A stretch of DNA of 64,000 bases. It comes from Burkholderia humptydooensis (lineage in GTDB: Bacteria > Pseudomonadota > Gammaproteobacteria > Burkholderiales > Burkholderiaceae). The position numbers and the translations under genes were made by a program. Shown here piece after piece: positions 27,231 through 36,001 of the stretch. Numbering within the stretch: the stretch's first letter is position 1; every line of letters begins with the position of its first letter. The DNA lies in contig NZ_CP013382.1 of the NCBI RefSeq assembly GCF_001513745.1, forward strand, positions 2,418,001 to 2,482,000, in the 5' to 3' direction. Below the pieces are notes generated by a model. It ran no database searches. It worked only from the letters and a program-made list of their open reading frames with translations, and had not been told where the DNA came from.

Positions 27231-27644
27231 TCAGCCGAGCTTGCTCTCGAGCTCGCGGAACCGGTCAACCGCGTCGCCCGGCTCGAAATCGTCGAGCTCG
27301 AACAGTTGCCGCACTTCGATCTCGCCGTCCTCGCGCTCGCCGAACGGCGCGGGAAAGCGGCGGGCCCACTCGAGCGCCTCGTCGCGCGAGCGCACCTGGA
27401 TCAGCGTGTAGCCGGCGATCAACTCCTTCGTTTCGGCGAACGGGCCGTCGATGACGGCGCGCTTGCCGCCCGAGTAGCGCACGCGCCAGCCTTTCGACGA
27501 CGGTTGCAGGCCGGCCGCGTCGAGCAGCACGCCCGCCTTCGCCAGTTCTTCGTGATAGGTCGCCATCGCGACGATCAGTGACGCATCGGGCATCGCGCCT
27601 GACTCGCTCGTCGCATTGGCCTTCACCATGATCATGAAACGCAT
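27231..27644 (-). CDS. YCII-related DGPF-domain protein (ECF42 partner)
   Basis: A 137-residue cytoplasmic protein of the YciI/DGPF family. It opens MRFMIMVKAN and contains the signature DGPFAETKELIAGYTLIQV and then EWARRFPAPFGEREDGEIEVR. Genes for DGPF proteins are the hallmark neighbours and targets of ECF42 sigma factors; their chemistry is unknown. AAGGAG lies 7-8 bases before ATG 27644, which excludes longer starts. An ECF42-like promoter and a 10-bp hairpin lie just upstream. Confidence 0.9.
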   Translation of the reverse strand: MRFMIMVKANATSESGAMPDASLIVAMATYHEELAKAGVLLDAAGLQPSSKGWRVRYSGGKRAVIDGPFAETKELIAGYTLIQVRSRDEALEWARRFPAPFGEREDGEIEVRQLFELDDFEPGDAVDRFRELESKLG

Positions 27645-27664
27645 CGCTCTCTCCTTTCGAAGAT

Positions 27665-27724
27665 GACAGGACGCGCGATCCGGCGTCCTGTCCCTACGAC
27701 GGGCGACGCGATCCCCGCTCGACA
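27665..27724 (-). promoter_or_regulatory. ECF42-type promoter and 5'-leader hairpin
   Basis: On the minus strand TGTCGA (27724-27719) and CGTC (27701-27698) are separated by 17 bases. As I recall it, the ECF42 promoter has TGTCGA at -35 and CGTC or CGAC at -10, so the match is close. Just downstream, GACAGGACGC and its complement (27665-27674 with 27683-27692, 8-base loop) form a perfect 10-bp stem near the expected transcript start. The hairpin could stabilise the leader or terminate read-through from the upstream YCII gene. Confidence 0.7.
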
Positions 27725-27809
27725 CGGGGCGCGCGGAATCAGGGGAAACCCCTACCCTCGCCGGGCATGCGATGTCCGGCTGCCGCCGCTCGCGTCGATT
27801 CGCGAGCGC

Positions 27810-28163
27810 TTACCGGAAGCACGGCCCGATCTCGCGAACCTCCACCGAGCACCATTCGGCGGCGGGGCAACCCTTCGCAATCGCGAGCGCCTCGCCTTGC
27901 GTCTCGACATCGAGCAGGAAGAAGCCGCCGACCATTTCCTTCGCCTCGGCGTACGGCCCGTCGACAAGGCGCACCTCGCCGTTGCGCACCAGCACGCGCG
28001 TGGATTTGTCGTCGGACACGAGCGATTCGGCGCCGATCAGCACGCCGCGCGACTGAAGCTCGCCGGCGAAATGACGCATCCGCTCGTACAGGGCCTCGCC
28101 TTCGGCTCGCGTGCGCGCCGCGCGTTGGCCCCGCGGTTCGACGATCAACAACATGTAACTCAT
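27810..28163 (-). CDS. Second YCII-related DGPF-domain protein
   Basis: A 117-residue YciI-like protein with MSYMLLIVEPRG at the start and the DGPYAEAKEMVGGFFLLDV signature, ending VEVREIGPC. It is a diverged relative of the DGPF protein encoded downstream, so the locus has two such partners for one sigma factor. A strong AGGAGGTG box lies 6 bases before ATG 28163, which is preferred over an upstream in-frame GTG that sits inside that box. It leads the leftward ECF42 gene group. Function beyond the family is unknown. Confidence 0.88.
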   Translation of the reverse strand: MSYMLLIVEPRGQRAARTRAEGEALYERMRHFAGELQSRGVLIGAESLVSDDKSTRVLVRNGEVRLVDGPYAEAKEMVGGFFLLDVETQGEALAIAKGCPAAEWCSVEVREIGPCFR

Positions 28164-28533
28164 TTGCGTCACCTCCTATGACGACGCCTTCCGGAATCGC
28201 GCGGTGCGGCCGCGCCGCGCCGCCGATCGTGGAACGGCTGCGCTTCTATTTTGAGCGGGCCGCGGGCGGCGGTCCATCAGAATCGGCGGCCGCGCGGGCA
28301 TCGCGAAGCCGCGCGGCCGATCGCACAGATTGCGCACGGGCCGCGCTCACGAAGACGTTCCGCGCGGCCGGTGGAAACGGTTCTGTCACGCTCCGCTCGA
28401 TCCGCCTCGATGATGCGCCGCCGGCGCGTCCGAAAAAAACCTGGCCAGATTACATATCCCCATCCATTCTTTACGCAAAACTGTCAACATGCATCACTAA
28501 GCTTTCAGGATTCCCACACAACGGACCATCCTC
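28164..28533. other. Divergent intergenic region, 370 bp
   Basis: The region separates the leftward YCII gene from the rightward nuclease gene. The half near the nuclease (28430-28530) is less GC-rich and probably holds its promoter. CTGTCA occurs at 28384 and 28487, which resembles half of a Pho box, but I could not find a properly spaced pair. No gene is seen. Confidence 0.4.
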
Positions 28534-30408
28534 ATGCGCACGCCAACGCCCTTGCTCGCCTTACTGCCGCTCCTGTCCTCCATCGCCGCCGCACCTGCGT
28601 TCGCGGCCACCGCCGCCCCCGTCAGCACGAACTGCGGCGGCAGCGCGACGCCGATCTCCGAGATTCAGGGCGCCGGCGCGCCTTCCCCGCTCGCCGGCCA
28701 GAACGTGTCGATCGAGGCTGTCGTCACCGCCGATTTCGGCGGCGCCGACGGCTTCGGCGGCTTTTTCGTCCAGCAGGCCGATGCGCAGCGCCGCAACCAG
28801 CCCGGCGTGTCCGAGGGGCTGTTCGTCTACTCGCCGAAAGCGCGCGCACAGGCGGGCGACCTCGTGCACGTGACGGGCAAGGTCGAGGAGAAATACGGGC
28901 AGACGCAGCTCACGCAGTCGGGCGCCATCGCGGTCTGCGCGAGCGGCCAGTCGGTCACGCCCGCGACGCTCGCGCTGCCCGTCGACAGCCCGAGCGCGTT
29001 CGCCGCGTATGAAGGCATGCTCGTGCGGCTGCCGCAGACGCTGACCGTCACCGAGGTCTACGAACTCGGCCGCTACGGCAGCGTGCTGCTCAGCAACGGG
29101 CGCCTGCGCACGCCGACGAGCGTCGTGCCGCCCGCGCAGGCGAAGACGGTGGCCGACGCGAACGCGCGCAACCGGCTGATCCTCGACGACGGCTCGAACA
29201 AGCAGAATCCCGCGACCGTCCCGTATCCGGCGCCGGCGCTCTCCGCCGCGAACACGCTGCGCGCGGGCTACACCGTCGCCAACGTCGAAGGCGTGCTCGA
29301 GATGCGCTACGGCGCATGGCGTCTGCAACCGGTGCCGGGCGCGCGCGCGCCGGCGTTCGGCGCGAGCGCGAATCCGCGCACGAGCGCGCCCGCACGCGAT
29401 GCGCGCGCGAACCTGCGGGTCGCTTCGTTCAACGTACTGAACTACTTCAACGGCGACGGCGCGGGCAACGGCTTCGACGATCCGAACAACCGCGGCGCGA
29501 AGAGCTACGAAGAGTTCGTCCGGCAGGACGCGAAGATCGTCAGCGCGCTGAAGGCGCTCGATGCCGACGTGATCGGCCTGATGGAAATCGAGAACGACGG
29601 CTACGGCCCGCTGAGCGCGGTGCGCCAGCTCGCGGCGAAGCTCGGCGACAACTGGCGCGTCGTCGATCCGGGCAGCGCGCGGCTCGGCGGCGACGCGATC
29701 GCGGTCGCGCTGATCTACGACAGCCGCAAGGTGAAGCCGGTCGGCAACGCGGCGACGCTCGCGATCGACGACAGGAACCGCCAGCCGCTCGCGCAGACGT
29801 TCCGGCCGATCGGCGGCTCGCGCGCGGTGACGGTCGCCGTGAATCACCTGAAATCGAAGAACTGCCCGGACGCGACAGGCGACGACCTCGATCAGGGCGA
29901 CGGCCAGGGCTGCTGGAACGCGACGCGCTCGCGCGCGGCGGCGAAGGTCGCCGACTGGCTCGCGCGCAATCCGACCGGCGCGCACAGCGAAGGCGTGCTG
30001 CTGATCGGCGACCTCAACAGCCACACGTACGAGGACCCGGTTCGCGCGCTCGAATCGCGCGGCTACGTGAATCTCGTGTCGAGCAAGATCGGCGCGGGCG
30101 CGTACAGCTACGTCTACAACGGCGAGGCCGGCTATCTCGACCACGCGCTCGCGACGAACGCGCTCGCATGGCGCGTGAAGGCGGTGCACGACTGGCACAT
30201 CAACGCGGACGAGCCGATCGCCCTGCAATACACGCTCGCGTACAAGACCGCCGAGCAGCAGCGCACGTATTACGCGCCCGACGCGTATCGCTCGTCCGAT
30301 CACGATCCGGTGCTGATCGACATCGCGCTCGCCGACGAATATGCGGCCGCGGCGTCGCGCCAGGGCGCGGAGATGGCGGCCGCGCACAGCCGTCGCCCGT
30401 GGCAGTGA
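28534..30408 (+). CDS. ExeM/NucH family extracellular endonuclease
   Basis: A 624-residue secreted nuclease. A Sec signal peptide covers residues 1-24 (ending PAFA). An OB-fold-like region follows (VSIEAVVTADFGGADGFGGFF), then an exonuclease/endonuclease/phosphatase domain from about residue 295: LRVASFNVLNYFNGDG, ADVIGLMEIENDGYG, VTVAVNHLKSKNC, LLIGDLNSH, and the catalytic C-terminal SSDHDPVLIDI. ExeM/NucH proteins degrade extracellular DNA for nutrient recovery and biofilm turnover. Length is shorter than the 850-900 residues of ExeM members with an extra membrane anchor, so it is probably released. SD is weak. Confidence 0.93.
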   Translation: MRTPTPLLALLPLLSSIAAAPAFAATAAPVSTNCGGSATPISEIQGAGAPSPLAGQNVSIEAVVTADFGGADGFGGFFVQQADAQRRNQPGVSEGLFVYSPKARAQAGDLVHVTGKVEEKYGQTQLTQSGAIAVCASGQSVTPATLALPVDSPSAFAAYEGMLVRLPQTLTVTEVYELGRYGSVLLSNGRLRTPTSVVPPAQAKTVADANARNRLILDDGSNKQNPATVPYPAPALSAANTLRAGYTVANVEGVLEMRYGAWRLQPVPGARAPAFGASANPRTSAPARDARANLRVASFNVLNYFNGDGAGNGFDDPNNRGAKSYEEFVRQDAKIVSALKALDADVIGLMEIENDGYGPLSAVRQLAAKLGDNWRVVDPGSARLGGDAIAVALIYDSRKVKPVGNAATLAIDDRNRQPLAQTFRPIGGSRAVTVAVNHLKSKNCPDATGDDLDQGDGQGCWNATRSRAAAKVADWLARNPTGAHSEGVLLIGDLNSHTYEDPVRALESRGYVNLVSSKIGAGAYSYVYNGEAGYLDHALATNALAWRVKAVHDWHINADEPIALQYTLAYKTAEQQRTYYAPDAYRSSDHDPVLIDIALADEYAAAASRQGAEMAAAHSRRPWQ

Positions 30409-30796
30409 CGCGTCCGCTCGCCCTCGGCGCGAGCGCGCCTGGACATCCATGCAACGACGGAAAAACGGCGGCATCGTCGCCACGATGTAGAAAACGACGT
30501 GGACAAGAAGAAAAAGGAAAGGCCCGACGCCCGTCGACACATGAAGAAAGTCACATTTACCGAACGACGGCGCAATAAAACGTAAAAAATTCCGCCGCCG
30601 ATTCGGGCAAGCGGCCGCTCCCGCGCCGGCCTGCCGCACAAACTGTTGCATTTTCCGCCGCCCCCCGCCCCGCAACGGCTTCGGCTCCGCGGCGACGGCT
30701 TGCCGCCGTCGCCGCGCGAAACTCAGGGCCGGATAACGGATCACACATGAGCAACGTCCGCACACCTTCCCTTCAACCATCAGGAGAACGACCATC
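30409..30796. other. Intergenic region upstream of the DUF883/SYLF pair, 388 bp
   Basis: The segment after the nuclease gene contains small GC hairpins (for example GGCG/CGCC around 30469-30483) that could end its transcript. An A-rich zone at 30490-30600 is followed by a GC-rich zone before the DUF883 SD. The promoter for the next two genes should be in the A-rich part, but I cannot pick a hexamer pair with confidence. No gene is seen. Confidence 0.4.
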
Positions 30797-31177
30797 ATGG
30801 CTCTTTCCGACACTGTCGAATACAAGCTCGACCGCGGCCTCTCCGAAGCACGACGCGCCGGCCGCCGGTTCGCGCGCGATGCGCGTTCCGCGGCGCGCGA
30901 CCTGAACGGCGACGTAAAGGACAACATGCGCTCGCTCGTCGACGAGCTCGACGCGCTGCTGAAGGAAGACGTCGACGTCGACGCGCTCCGCAAGCGCCTG
31001 CACGGGCGGCTCGAAGCCGCGCGCGACACGCTCGACGACGCGTCGTGGCACGCGTCGCGCCGGCTGCGGCAATCGGCCGAGCGCGTGTCGCAGGCCGTCC
31101 ACGACAACCCGTGGCAGACGGTCGGCATCGTCGCGGGCCTCGCGTTCGCAGCAGGCATCCTCCTTGCGCGTCGATAA
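30797..31177 (+). CDS. DUF883 family (ElaB/YqjD-like) membrane-anchored protein
   Basis: A 126-residue protein with a long amphipathic, charge-rich helical body (RFARDARSAARDLNGDVKD, LVDELDALLKEDVDVDALR) and a C-terminal helix anchor PWQTVGIVAGLAFAAGILLA followed by RR. This is the ElaB/YqjD/YgaM layout, tail-anchored inner-membrane proteins that in E. coli bind ribosomes in stationary phase. AGGAG lies about 9 bases before ATG 30797. The SYLF lipoprotein gene follows by 48 bases, probably in one stress operon. Confidence 0.85.
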   Translation: MALSDTVEYKLDRGLSEARRAGRRFARDARSAARDLNGDVKDNMRSLVDELDALLKEDVDVDALRKRLHGRLEAARDTLDDASWHASRRLRQSAERVSQAVHDNPWQTVGIVAGLAFAAGILLARR

Positions 31178-31225
31178 GCGCGGCGCTCTCGCCCGACGTT
31201 CAACCATCAAGATGGAGGAAGCATC

Positions 31226-31810
31226 ATGCGCAAGACGCTCGTTATGAAGGTCGCGATCGCGACCGTGCTCGGCAGCCTGGCGCTCGCAGGCTGCACCACC
31301 ACGCCCGACAAGCCGTCGACCGCATCGTCCAATGCGTCGACCCGTGAGGCGATCGATGCGCGCGTGAACGCGACGCTGTCGCGCCTCTACTCGACGGTGC
31401 CGGGCTCGCGCGAACTCGTCTCGAAGTCGCGCGGCGCGCTCGTGTTCCCGAACGTGCTGCAGGCGGGCTTCATCGTCGGCGGCCAGAGCGGCAATGGCGC
31501 GCTGCGCGTCGGCGGCGCGACGCTCGGCTACTACAACACGTCGTCGCTGTCGGTCGGCCTGCAGGCGGGCGCGCAATCGAAGGCGCTCATCTTCCTGTTC
31601 ATGACGCAGGACTCGCTCGACAAATTCCGCAACTCGGACGGCTGGGCCGCCGGCGCCGACGCGTCGATCGCGCTCGTCAAGATGGGCGCGAACGGCGCGG
31701 TCGACACGACGACGGCCACCGCGCCCGTGGAAGTCATCGTGCTGACCAACGCCGGCCTGATGGGCGATCTGTCGGTCAACGGCACGAAAGTCACGCGCCT
31801 GAAGCTCTGA
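31226..31810 (+). CDS. SYLF/YSC84 domain lipoprotein
   Basis: A 194-residue lipoprotein. The signal ends LALAGC, so the lipidated Cys is at residue 22. The mature part is a SYLF (YSC84-like) lipid-binding domain with SRGALVFPNVLQAGFIVGGQSG, GATLGYYNTSSLSVGLQAGAQ and KALIFLFMTQDSLDKF. Proteins of this class bind phosphoinositide-like or other lipids in the envelope; the precise role in bacteria is open. GGAGG lies 7 bases before ATG 31226. Confidence 0.88.
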   Translation: MRKTLVMKVAIATVLGSLALAGCTTTPDKPSTASSNASTREAIDARVNATLSRLYSTVPGSRELVSKSRGALVFPNVLQAGFIVGGQSGNGALRVGGATLGYYNTSSLSVGLQAGAQSKALIFLFMTQDSLDKFRNSDGWAAGADASIALVKMGANGAVDTTTATAPVEVIVLTNAGLMGDLSVNGTKVTRLKL

Positions 31811-31828
31811 GCTGAAACGCCGGCGGAA

Positions 31829-31858
31829 GCGGCGCGGCGCCTCGCGCGTGCGCGCCGC
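31829..31858. terminator. GC hairpin after the SYLF gene
   Basis: GCGGCGCG (31829-31836) pairs with CGCGCCGC (31851-31858), 19 bases after the stop codon, with a 14-base loop that can fold further. No T-tract follows, so this is only a possible terminator. Confidence 0.35.
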
Positions 31859-32018
31859 CTGCGCCGCGGCATTTTCAATCGCAGCCCGAACGATATCCGC
31901 TCGGGGCGGGGCAACGCACGGTCGCCGCGCCGCACGCGTCAGGCATAATCGATGCGTTACGGCGGGCCGCCGCGGCGCGGCTTGCCCGTCCGATCAACCA
32001 TCCTCCCCCGAGCACATC

Positions 32019-33077
32019 ATGGATAGCGGGAACGATCACCAAAAATTCTTCCACCTGCTGCTTCTCGTCGTCACCGTCGGCCTTTGCTGGATATTGACGC
32101 CGTTCTTCGGCGCAATCTTCTGGGGAACCATTCTCGCGATCCTGTTCCAGCCCGTGCAGCGCTGGCTCGCCGCGCGCTTCGGCAAGCGCCGTAATCTCGC
32201 CGCGCTCGTCACGCTGTCGCTCATCATCCTGATCGTGATCCTGCCGCTCGCGTTCGTGACTGCGACGCTCGTGCAGGAAATCGCGTACGCGTATCAGCAG
32301 ATCAAGACGCTGCAGCCGAACATGACGCAATACTTCCAGGAGTTCATGCACGCGCTGCCGAGCTCCGTGCATCGCGTGCTGCACAACTACGGGCTCACCG
32401 ACATCGCCGGCATCCAGAAGAAGCTGACCGACGGCGCGGCCGCGATCAGCCAGTTCGTCGCCGCGCAGGCGCTCAGCATCGGACAGAACACGTTCCAGTT
32501 CGTCGTGAGCTTCGGCGTGATGCTGTATCTCGTGTTCTTCCTGTTGCGCGACGGCGGCGAGATCGGCCGCCGCGTGCGGCGCGCGCTGCCGCTCAACGAA
32601 GCGCACAAGCAGCATCTGCTGACGAAGTTCACGACCGTCGTGCGCGCGACCGTCAAGGGCAACATCGCGGTCGCGGCCGTGCAGGGCGCGCTCGGCGGCC
32701 TGATCTTCTGGATTCTCGGGATCGAGGGCGTGATTCTGTGGGGCGCGCTGATGGCGTTCCTGTCGCTGCTGCCCGCGATCGGCGCGGGCCTCGTCTGGGT
32801 GCCCGCCGCCGGCTATTTCGCGGTGACGGGGCAGGTCTGGAAATGCGTGATCCTCGTCGCGTTCTGCGTCGGCGTGATCGGGCTCGTCGACAATCTGCTG
32901 CGGCCGATCCTCGTCGGCAAGGACACGAAGATGCCCGACTGGGTCGTGCTGATCTCGACGCTCGGCGGCATGGCGCTCTTCGGCATCAACGGCTTCGTGA
33001 TCGGCCCGCTCGTCGCCGCGCTGTTCATGGCGAGCTGGGACCTCTTCGCGCGCACCGAGCAGACCGACTGGGAATGA
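32019..33077 (+). CDS. AI-2E family transporter (TqsA/PerM-like)
   Basis: A 352-residue inner-membrane protein of the AI-2E/PerM superfamily. Eight or so helices are visible, beginning LLLLVVTVGLCWILTPFFGAI, then TLSLIILIVILPLAFVT. A large periplasmic segment (residues about 95-160) is followed by the conserved C-terminal block with VQGALGGLIFWILGI, FLSLLPAIGAGLVWVP and IGLVDNLLRPILVGKDTKMPD. Members export small molecules or ions; autoinducer-2 export is shown only for some, so the substrate here is unknown. No strong SD precedes ATG 32019. Confidence 0.88.
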   Translation: MDSGNDHQKFFHLLLLVVTVGLCWILTPFFGAIFWGTILAILFQPVQRWLAARFGKRRNLAALVTLSLIILIVILPLAFVTATLVQEIAYAYQQIKTLQPNMTQYFQEFMHALPSSVHRVLHNYGLTDIAGIQKKLTDGAAAISQFVAAQALSIGQNTFQFVVSFGVMLYLVFFLLRDGGEIGRRVRRALPLNEAHKQHLLTKFTTVVRATVKGNIAVAAVQGALGGLIFWILGIEGVILWGALMAFLSLLPAIGAGLVWVPAAGYFAVTGQVWKCVILVAFCVGVIGLVDNLLRPILVGKDTKMPDWVVLISTLGGMALFGINGFVIGPLVAALFMASWDLFARTEQTDWE

Positions 33078-33089
33078 CGCGGCGATCGA

Positions 33090-33124
33090 ATGCGGCGGGC
33101 AACGCCGCGCATCGCCCGCCGCAT
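33090..33124. terminator. 11-bp hairpin in a convergent gap
   Basis: ATGCGGCGGGC (33090-33100) pairs perfectly with 33114-33124 around a 13-base loop. It fills most of the gap between the convergent AI-2E gene and the small exported-protein gene, as expected for a bidirectional terminator, though no T-tract is present. Confidence 0.55.
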
Positions 33125-33137
33125 CGCGTCGCGCCGC

Positions 33138-33566
33138 TTACTCGAAGCTGAAGCGCAGATCCTTGACGACGGGCTCCTTGCCCCAGTCGAACGAGCACAC
33201 GCGCCCGGTCTCGAGGCTCACCGCGTCCGCGCCCTTGCCCTGCGTCTCGCTGACGGGCGCGCAACCGCCCGAAATCGTCACGGTGGGCGTGCCCTGCTTC
33301 GACAGCGGAAACTCGATCGCGCCGTCCTCCGGCACCGTGTGCGTGAGCGCGACCTTCTCGACGTAGTCGTCGGGCAGCATGAAGATCGGCGAATCGTCGA
33401 CCCACAGCGTGTAGTAGTCGTGCTTGAACGGCGTCTGCTCGACGCACATCTTCGACGTGTGCGCGCCGAGCTTCTGGGTCTGGCACAGCGGCGCGGCGAC
33501 GCAGACCGAGCCTGCGGCGAGCAGCGGCACGAGCGCCGCCCAGCTTTTCTGGATTGTTCTTTTCAT
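33138..33566 (-). CDS. Hypothetical exported protein
   Basis: A 142-residue protein I do not recognise. A signal peptide is likely at residues 1-24 (KSWAALVPLLAAGSVCVAA). The mature part has Cys in PLCQTQ, SKMCVEQ, SGGCAPV and GRVCSFDW, which could form two disulfides in the periplasm. It contains DYYTLWVDDSPIFMLPDDY and ends KDLRFSFE, suggesting a small beta-rich domain. It lies 159 bases downstream of the TonB-dependent receptor on the same strand and might share its transcript. Confidence 0.6.
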   Translation of the reverse strand: MKRTIQKSWAALVPLLAAGSVCVAAPLCQTQKLGAHTSKMCVEQTPFKHDYYTLWVDDSPIFMLPDDYVEKVALTHTVPEDGAIEFPLSKQGTPTVTISGGCAPVSETQGKGADAVSLETGRVCSFDWGKEPVVKDLRFSFE

Positions 33567-33725
33567 TCTTGACTCGAAAAGAAATGGCGGAAGGGGGTCA
33601 TGCCGTTTCGCACGACGCCGCGCGCGCTCTCAGGGCCGCGCGCGGCGATCGCTATATTACAAACGAACGCCGGCGAACAGAAGAGGGGCGCGGACGGGCG
33701 GCGGATGTGCCCGCGCGGCGCGCGC

Positions 33726-35822
33726 TCAGAACGTCGTGCGCATCCCGACGGTCACGCTGCGCCCGCCCTGCGGCGCGATGTTGCGCACGACCGAGCTCGC
33801 GTAGCGGATGTCCTGGTTCGTCAGGTTGTCGCCGCGCAGATACGCGAGCCAGTTTGTCGCGCCAACGCGGAACCTGTACGTCAGCGCGACGCCGAGCGAC
33901 GTATAGCCGTCGGTCGCGAGATCGTTCTCGGGCACGCGATGCTGCGCCCACGCATGCGTGACCTGCGCGCGCGCGCCGAACGGGCCGTAGCCGTAATCGG
34001 CCGCGAGCGTCGCGCGCAGCGGCGCGATCCGCGGCAGCGGCTCGCCCGTGTCCGCGTTGCGCGCATGCGTATAGTCGGCGCTCAGCTCGAGATCGACGCG
34101 ATGCCCGCGCTTCTCGAACGCGCGCCACTTGCCTTCGAGCTCGACGCCGTAGAACTCCGCGCGCACGCCGCGATAGACGGCCTCGCGCAGCGCGTCGCCG
34201 GCGCCCGCCGCCACGGGCGCGCCTTCGTCGTCGACGAGCCGTCCGGTGTCGTATTCGGCCAGATAGTTCCGAAAGCGGCTGTAGAACACGCCGACGCTGC
34301 CGCGGTTCGGCCCGCTCGCGTAGCGCAGCGCGAGATCGGTCGACACCGCCTTCTCCTTCGGCGCGTCCGGCAGGCCGATCAGGTATTGCCCCGTCGCGCC
34401 GTGCGGGCCGTTCGCGTACAGCTCGTAGAACGTCGGCGCGCGCTCCGTGTACGACACGTTGCCCGCGAGCGACCACGCGGGCGCGAGCTGGTACAGCGCG
34501 CCCGCCGACACGCTGCCCGCATTGAAATCGCGCGAGCGCGCGAAGCTGAACTTGTCGTCGCCGTTCGCGCTCGGGTCGAGCCGCACGTGCTCGATCCGCG
34601 CGCCGGCGGACAGCTTCAGCGCATCGGTGGCCTGCCACTCCTCGAGGCCGAACAGCGCGACGCTCGTCGTGCGCGTCGTCGGCGCGAGCGCCTCGCCGCC
34701 GAGCGCGGAAAACGTGTTCTGGCCGACCTGCACGCCGAGCGCGCCGTCGAGCGGGCCAAGCTTGCGGTGACGCGCCTCGACGCGCGCCTCGTAGCCGTGG
34801 TTGCGGAACGTCGTGCCCGTCACGCCGTCCTCGATTTCACGGTGCAGATAGTTCGTGTAGCCGAAGTCGAATTTCAACTGCGAGAACGGCCCGCGCAAAT
34901 TGCGCACTTCCGATGCGACCGCGACGCGCTCCTGCCGCATCTGCAGCCGCGCGTCGGTTTCGGCGACCGAGCCGTAGTTCGATTCGTAGCCGCTGTACGA
35001 CGCGCCGACGTAGCCGTCGGCCCACGTGTACGAGCCGCCCGCCGCGCCGCCGTAGCGGCGGCCGTCGCTGTTCGGCAGCTTGCCGTACGGCTGGCTTGCG
35101 TCTTCGCCGTCGAGCGCGCGCTGGCGCGCCGAATGCGCATAGCCCGGGATACGCAGCGCGTCGGTCTCGCGGCTGAACGCATCGAGATGGAACGCGAAGC
35201 GGCCGTTGCCGCCTTCGACGAGCGCCGCGCCCGCGCGCGCGTTGTTCGCGCCGCCGTAGCTCGCGTCGACCGCGCCCGTGACGCCCGTGACCGCTTCGCG
35301 CGGAATCCGGTTGTCGACCGTGTTGACGACGCCGCCGACCGCGTTGCCGCCGTACAGCAGCGCCGCCGGCCCGCGCACGATCTCGACGCGCTCGACGGTC
35401 AGCGGGTCCTGCGGCACCGCGTGGTCGTACGACAGCGACGACGCGTCGTACGCGGCGACGCCGTTCTGCAAAAGCCGGATGCGGTCGCCGTCCATCCCGC
35501 GGATGATCGGGCGGCCGACGAGCGGACCGTAGGTCGTCGTCGACACGCCGGGCAGGCCGTTCAGCGTGTCGCCGAGCGAGTCGGCGCGACGCAGCGTCAG
35601 CTCTGCGCCGGACAGCGACGCGGTCGGCGAAGTCAGCGCCGATGCGCCAAGCGGGTTCGCGGTGACGAAGATCGGCGCGAGCGCCGTCTCGGGCGGCGCG
35701 TTCGGCGAACGGTCGGCTGGCGGCGCGCCCGTCTCGCCATGCGCAAGACTCGCGGCGAGCAGCAGCGATAAGGGATGCAGCCTGCGGGCGAAGGGCGGCG
35801 CGATACGTCGGTGGTCATCCAT
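33726..35822 (-). CDS. TonB-dependent outer-membrane receptor, ZnuD-like
   Basis: A 698-residue receptor. The plug domain carries SLGDTLNGLPGVSTTTYGP, GRPIIRGMDGDRIRLLQNG, DASSLSYDHAVPQDPLTVER and EIVRGPAALLYGGNAVGGVVN; the barrel ends with a terminal Phe (SVTVGMRTTF). The RGMDGDR...DASSLS...DHAVP...NRIPR pattern is close to the ZnuD-type zinc receptor clade, but related heme or unknown-substrate receptors look similar. ATG 35822 gives a signal peptide (LHPLSLLLAASLAHG) and lies about 50 bases after a good promoter. A Zur/Fur-like operator in that promoter supports metal control; zinc as substrate is inference. Confidence 0.83.
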   Translation of the reverse strand: MDDHRRIAPPFARRLHPLSLLLAASLAHGETGAPPADRSPNAPPETALAPIFVTANPLGASALTSPTASLSGAELTLRRADSLGDTLNGLPGVSTTTYGPLVGRPIIRGMDGDRIRLLQNGVAAYDASSLSYDHAVPQDPLTVERVEIVRGPAALLYGGNAVGGVVNTVDNRIPREAVTGVTGAVDASYGGANNARAGAALVEGGNGRFAFHLDAFSRETDALRIPGYAHSARQRALDGEDASQPYGKLPNSDGRRYGGAAGGSYTWADGYVGASYSGYESNYGSVAETDARLQMRQERVAVASEVRNLRGPFSQLKFDFGYTNYLHREIEDGVTGTTFRNHGYEARVEARHRKLGPLDGALGVQVGQNTFSALGGEALAPTTRTTSVALFGLEEWQATDALKLSAGARIEHVRLDPSANGDDKFSFARSRDFNAGSVSAGALYQLAPAWSLAGNVSYTERAPTFYELYANGPHGATGQYLIGLPDAPKEKAVSTDLALRYASGPNRGSVGVFYSRFRNYLAEYDTGRLVDDEGAPVAAGAGDALREAVYRGVRAEFYGVELEGKWRAFEKRGHRVDLELSADYTHARNADTGEPLPRIAPLRATLAADYGYGPFGARAQVTHAWAQHRVPENDLATDGYTSLGVALTYRFRVGATNWLAYLRGDNLTNQDIRYASSVVRNIAPQGGRSVTVGMRTTF

Positions 35823-35878
35823 TGCGGTAATCGGTGTAGTGGTGTCGAGGTCGACGGAATCACGGGTCGAATCGCGCG

Positions 35879-35906
35879 ACGATAGAGAAACGATATAACG
35901 TATCAA
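35879..35906 (-). promoter_or_regulatory. Receptor promoter with Zur/Fur-like operator
   Basis: Leftward TTGATA (35906-35901) and TATCGT (35884-35879) with a 16-base spacer form the promoter. The 18-mer GATACGTTATATCGTTTC (35904-35887, minus strand) covers the -35 and spacer. Its core GATAC-GTT-ATATC is an AT-rich dyad of the type bound by Zur or Fur-family repressors. The regulator is inferred. Confidence 0.6.
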
Positions 35907-36001
35907 TTTCGGCGCGCATGGAGGCCCGTGGCGGAGCACATCGGCGGCCGGTTCGTCGGGTGCTGCGGTGTGCGCCCGGCTCGAGTCGGCCTGCGATGGG
36001 C

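Noticed and set aside
28380..28500. CTGTCA half-sites suggesting a Pho box before the nuclease gene
   Set aside because: No second half-site at the 11-base repeat distance; chance matches are likely.
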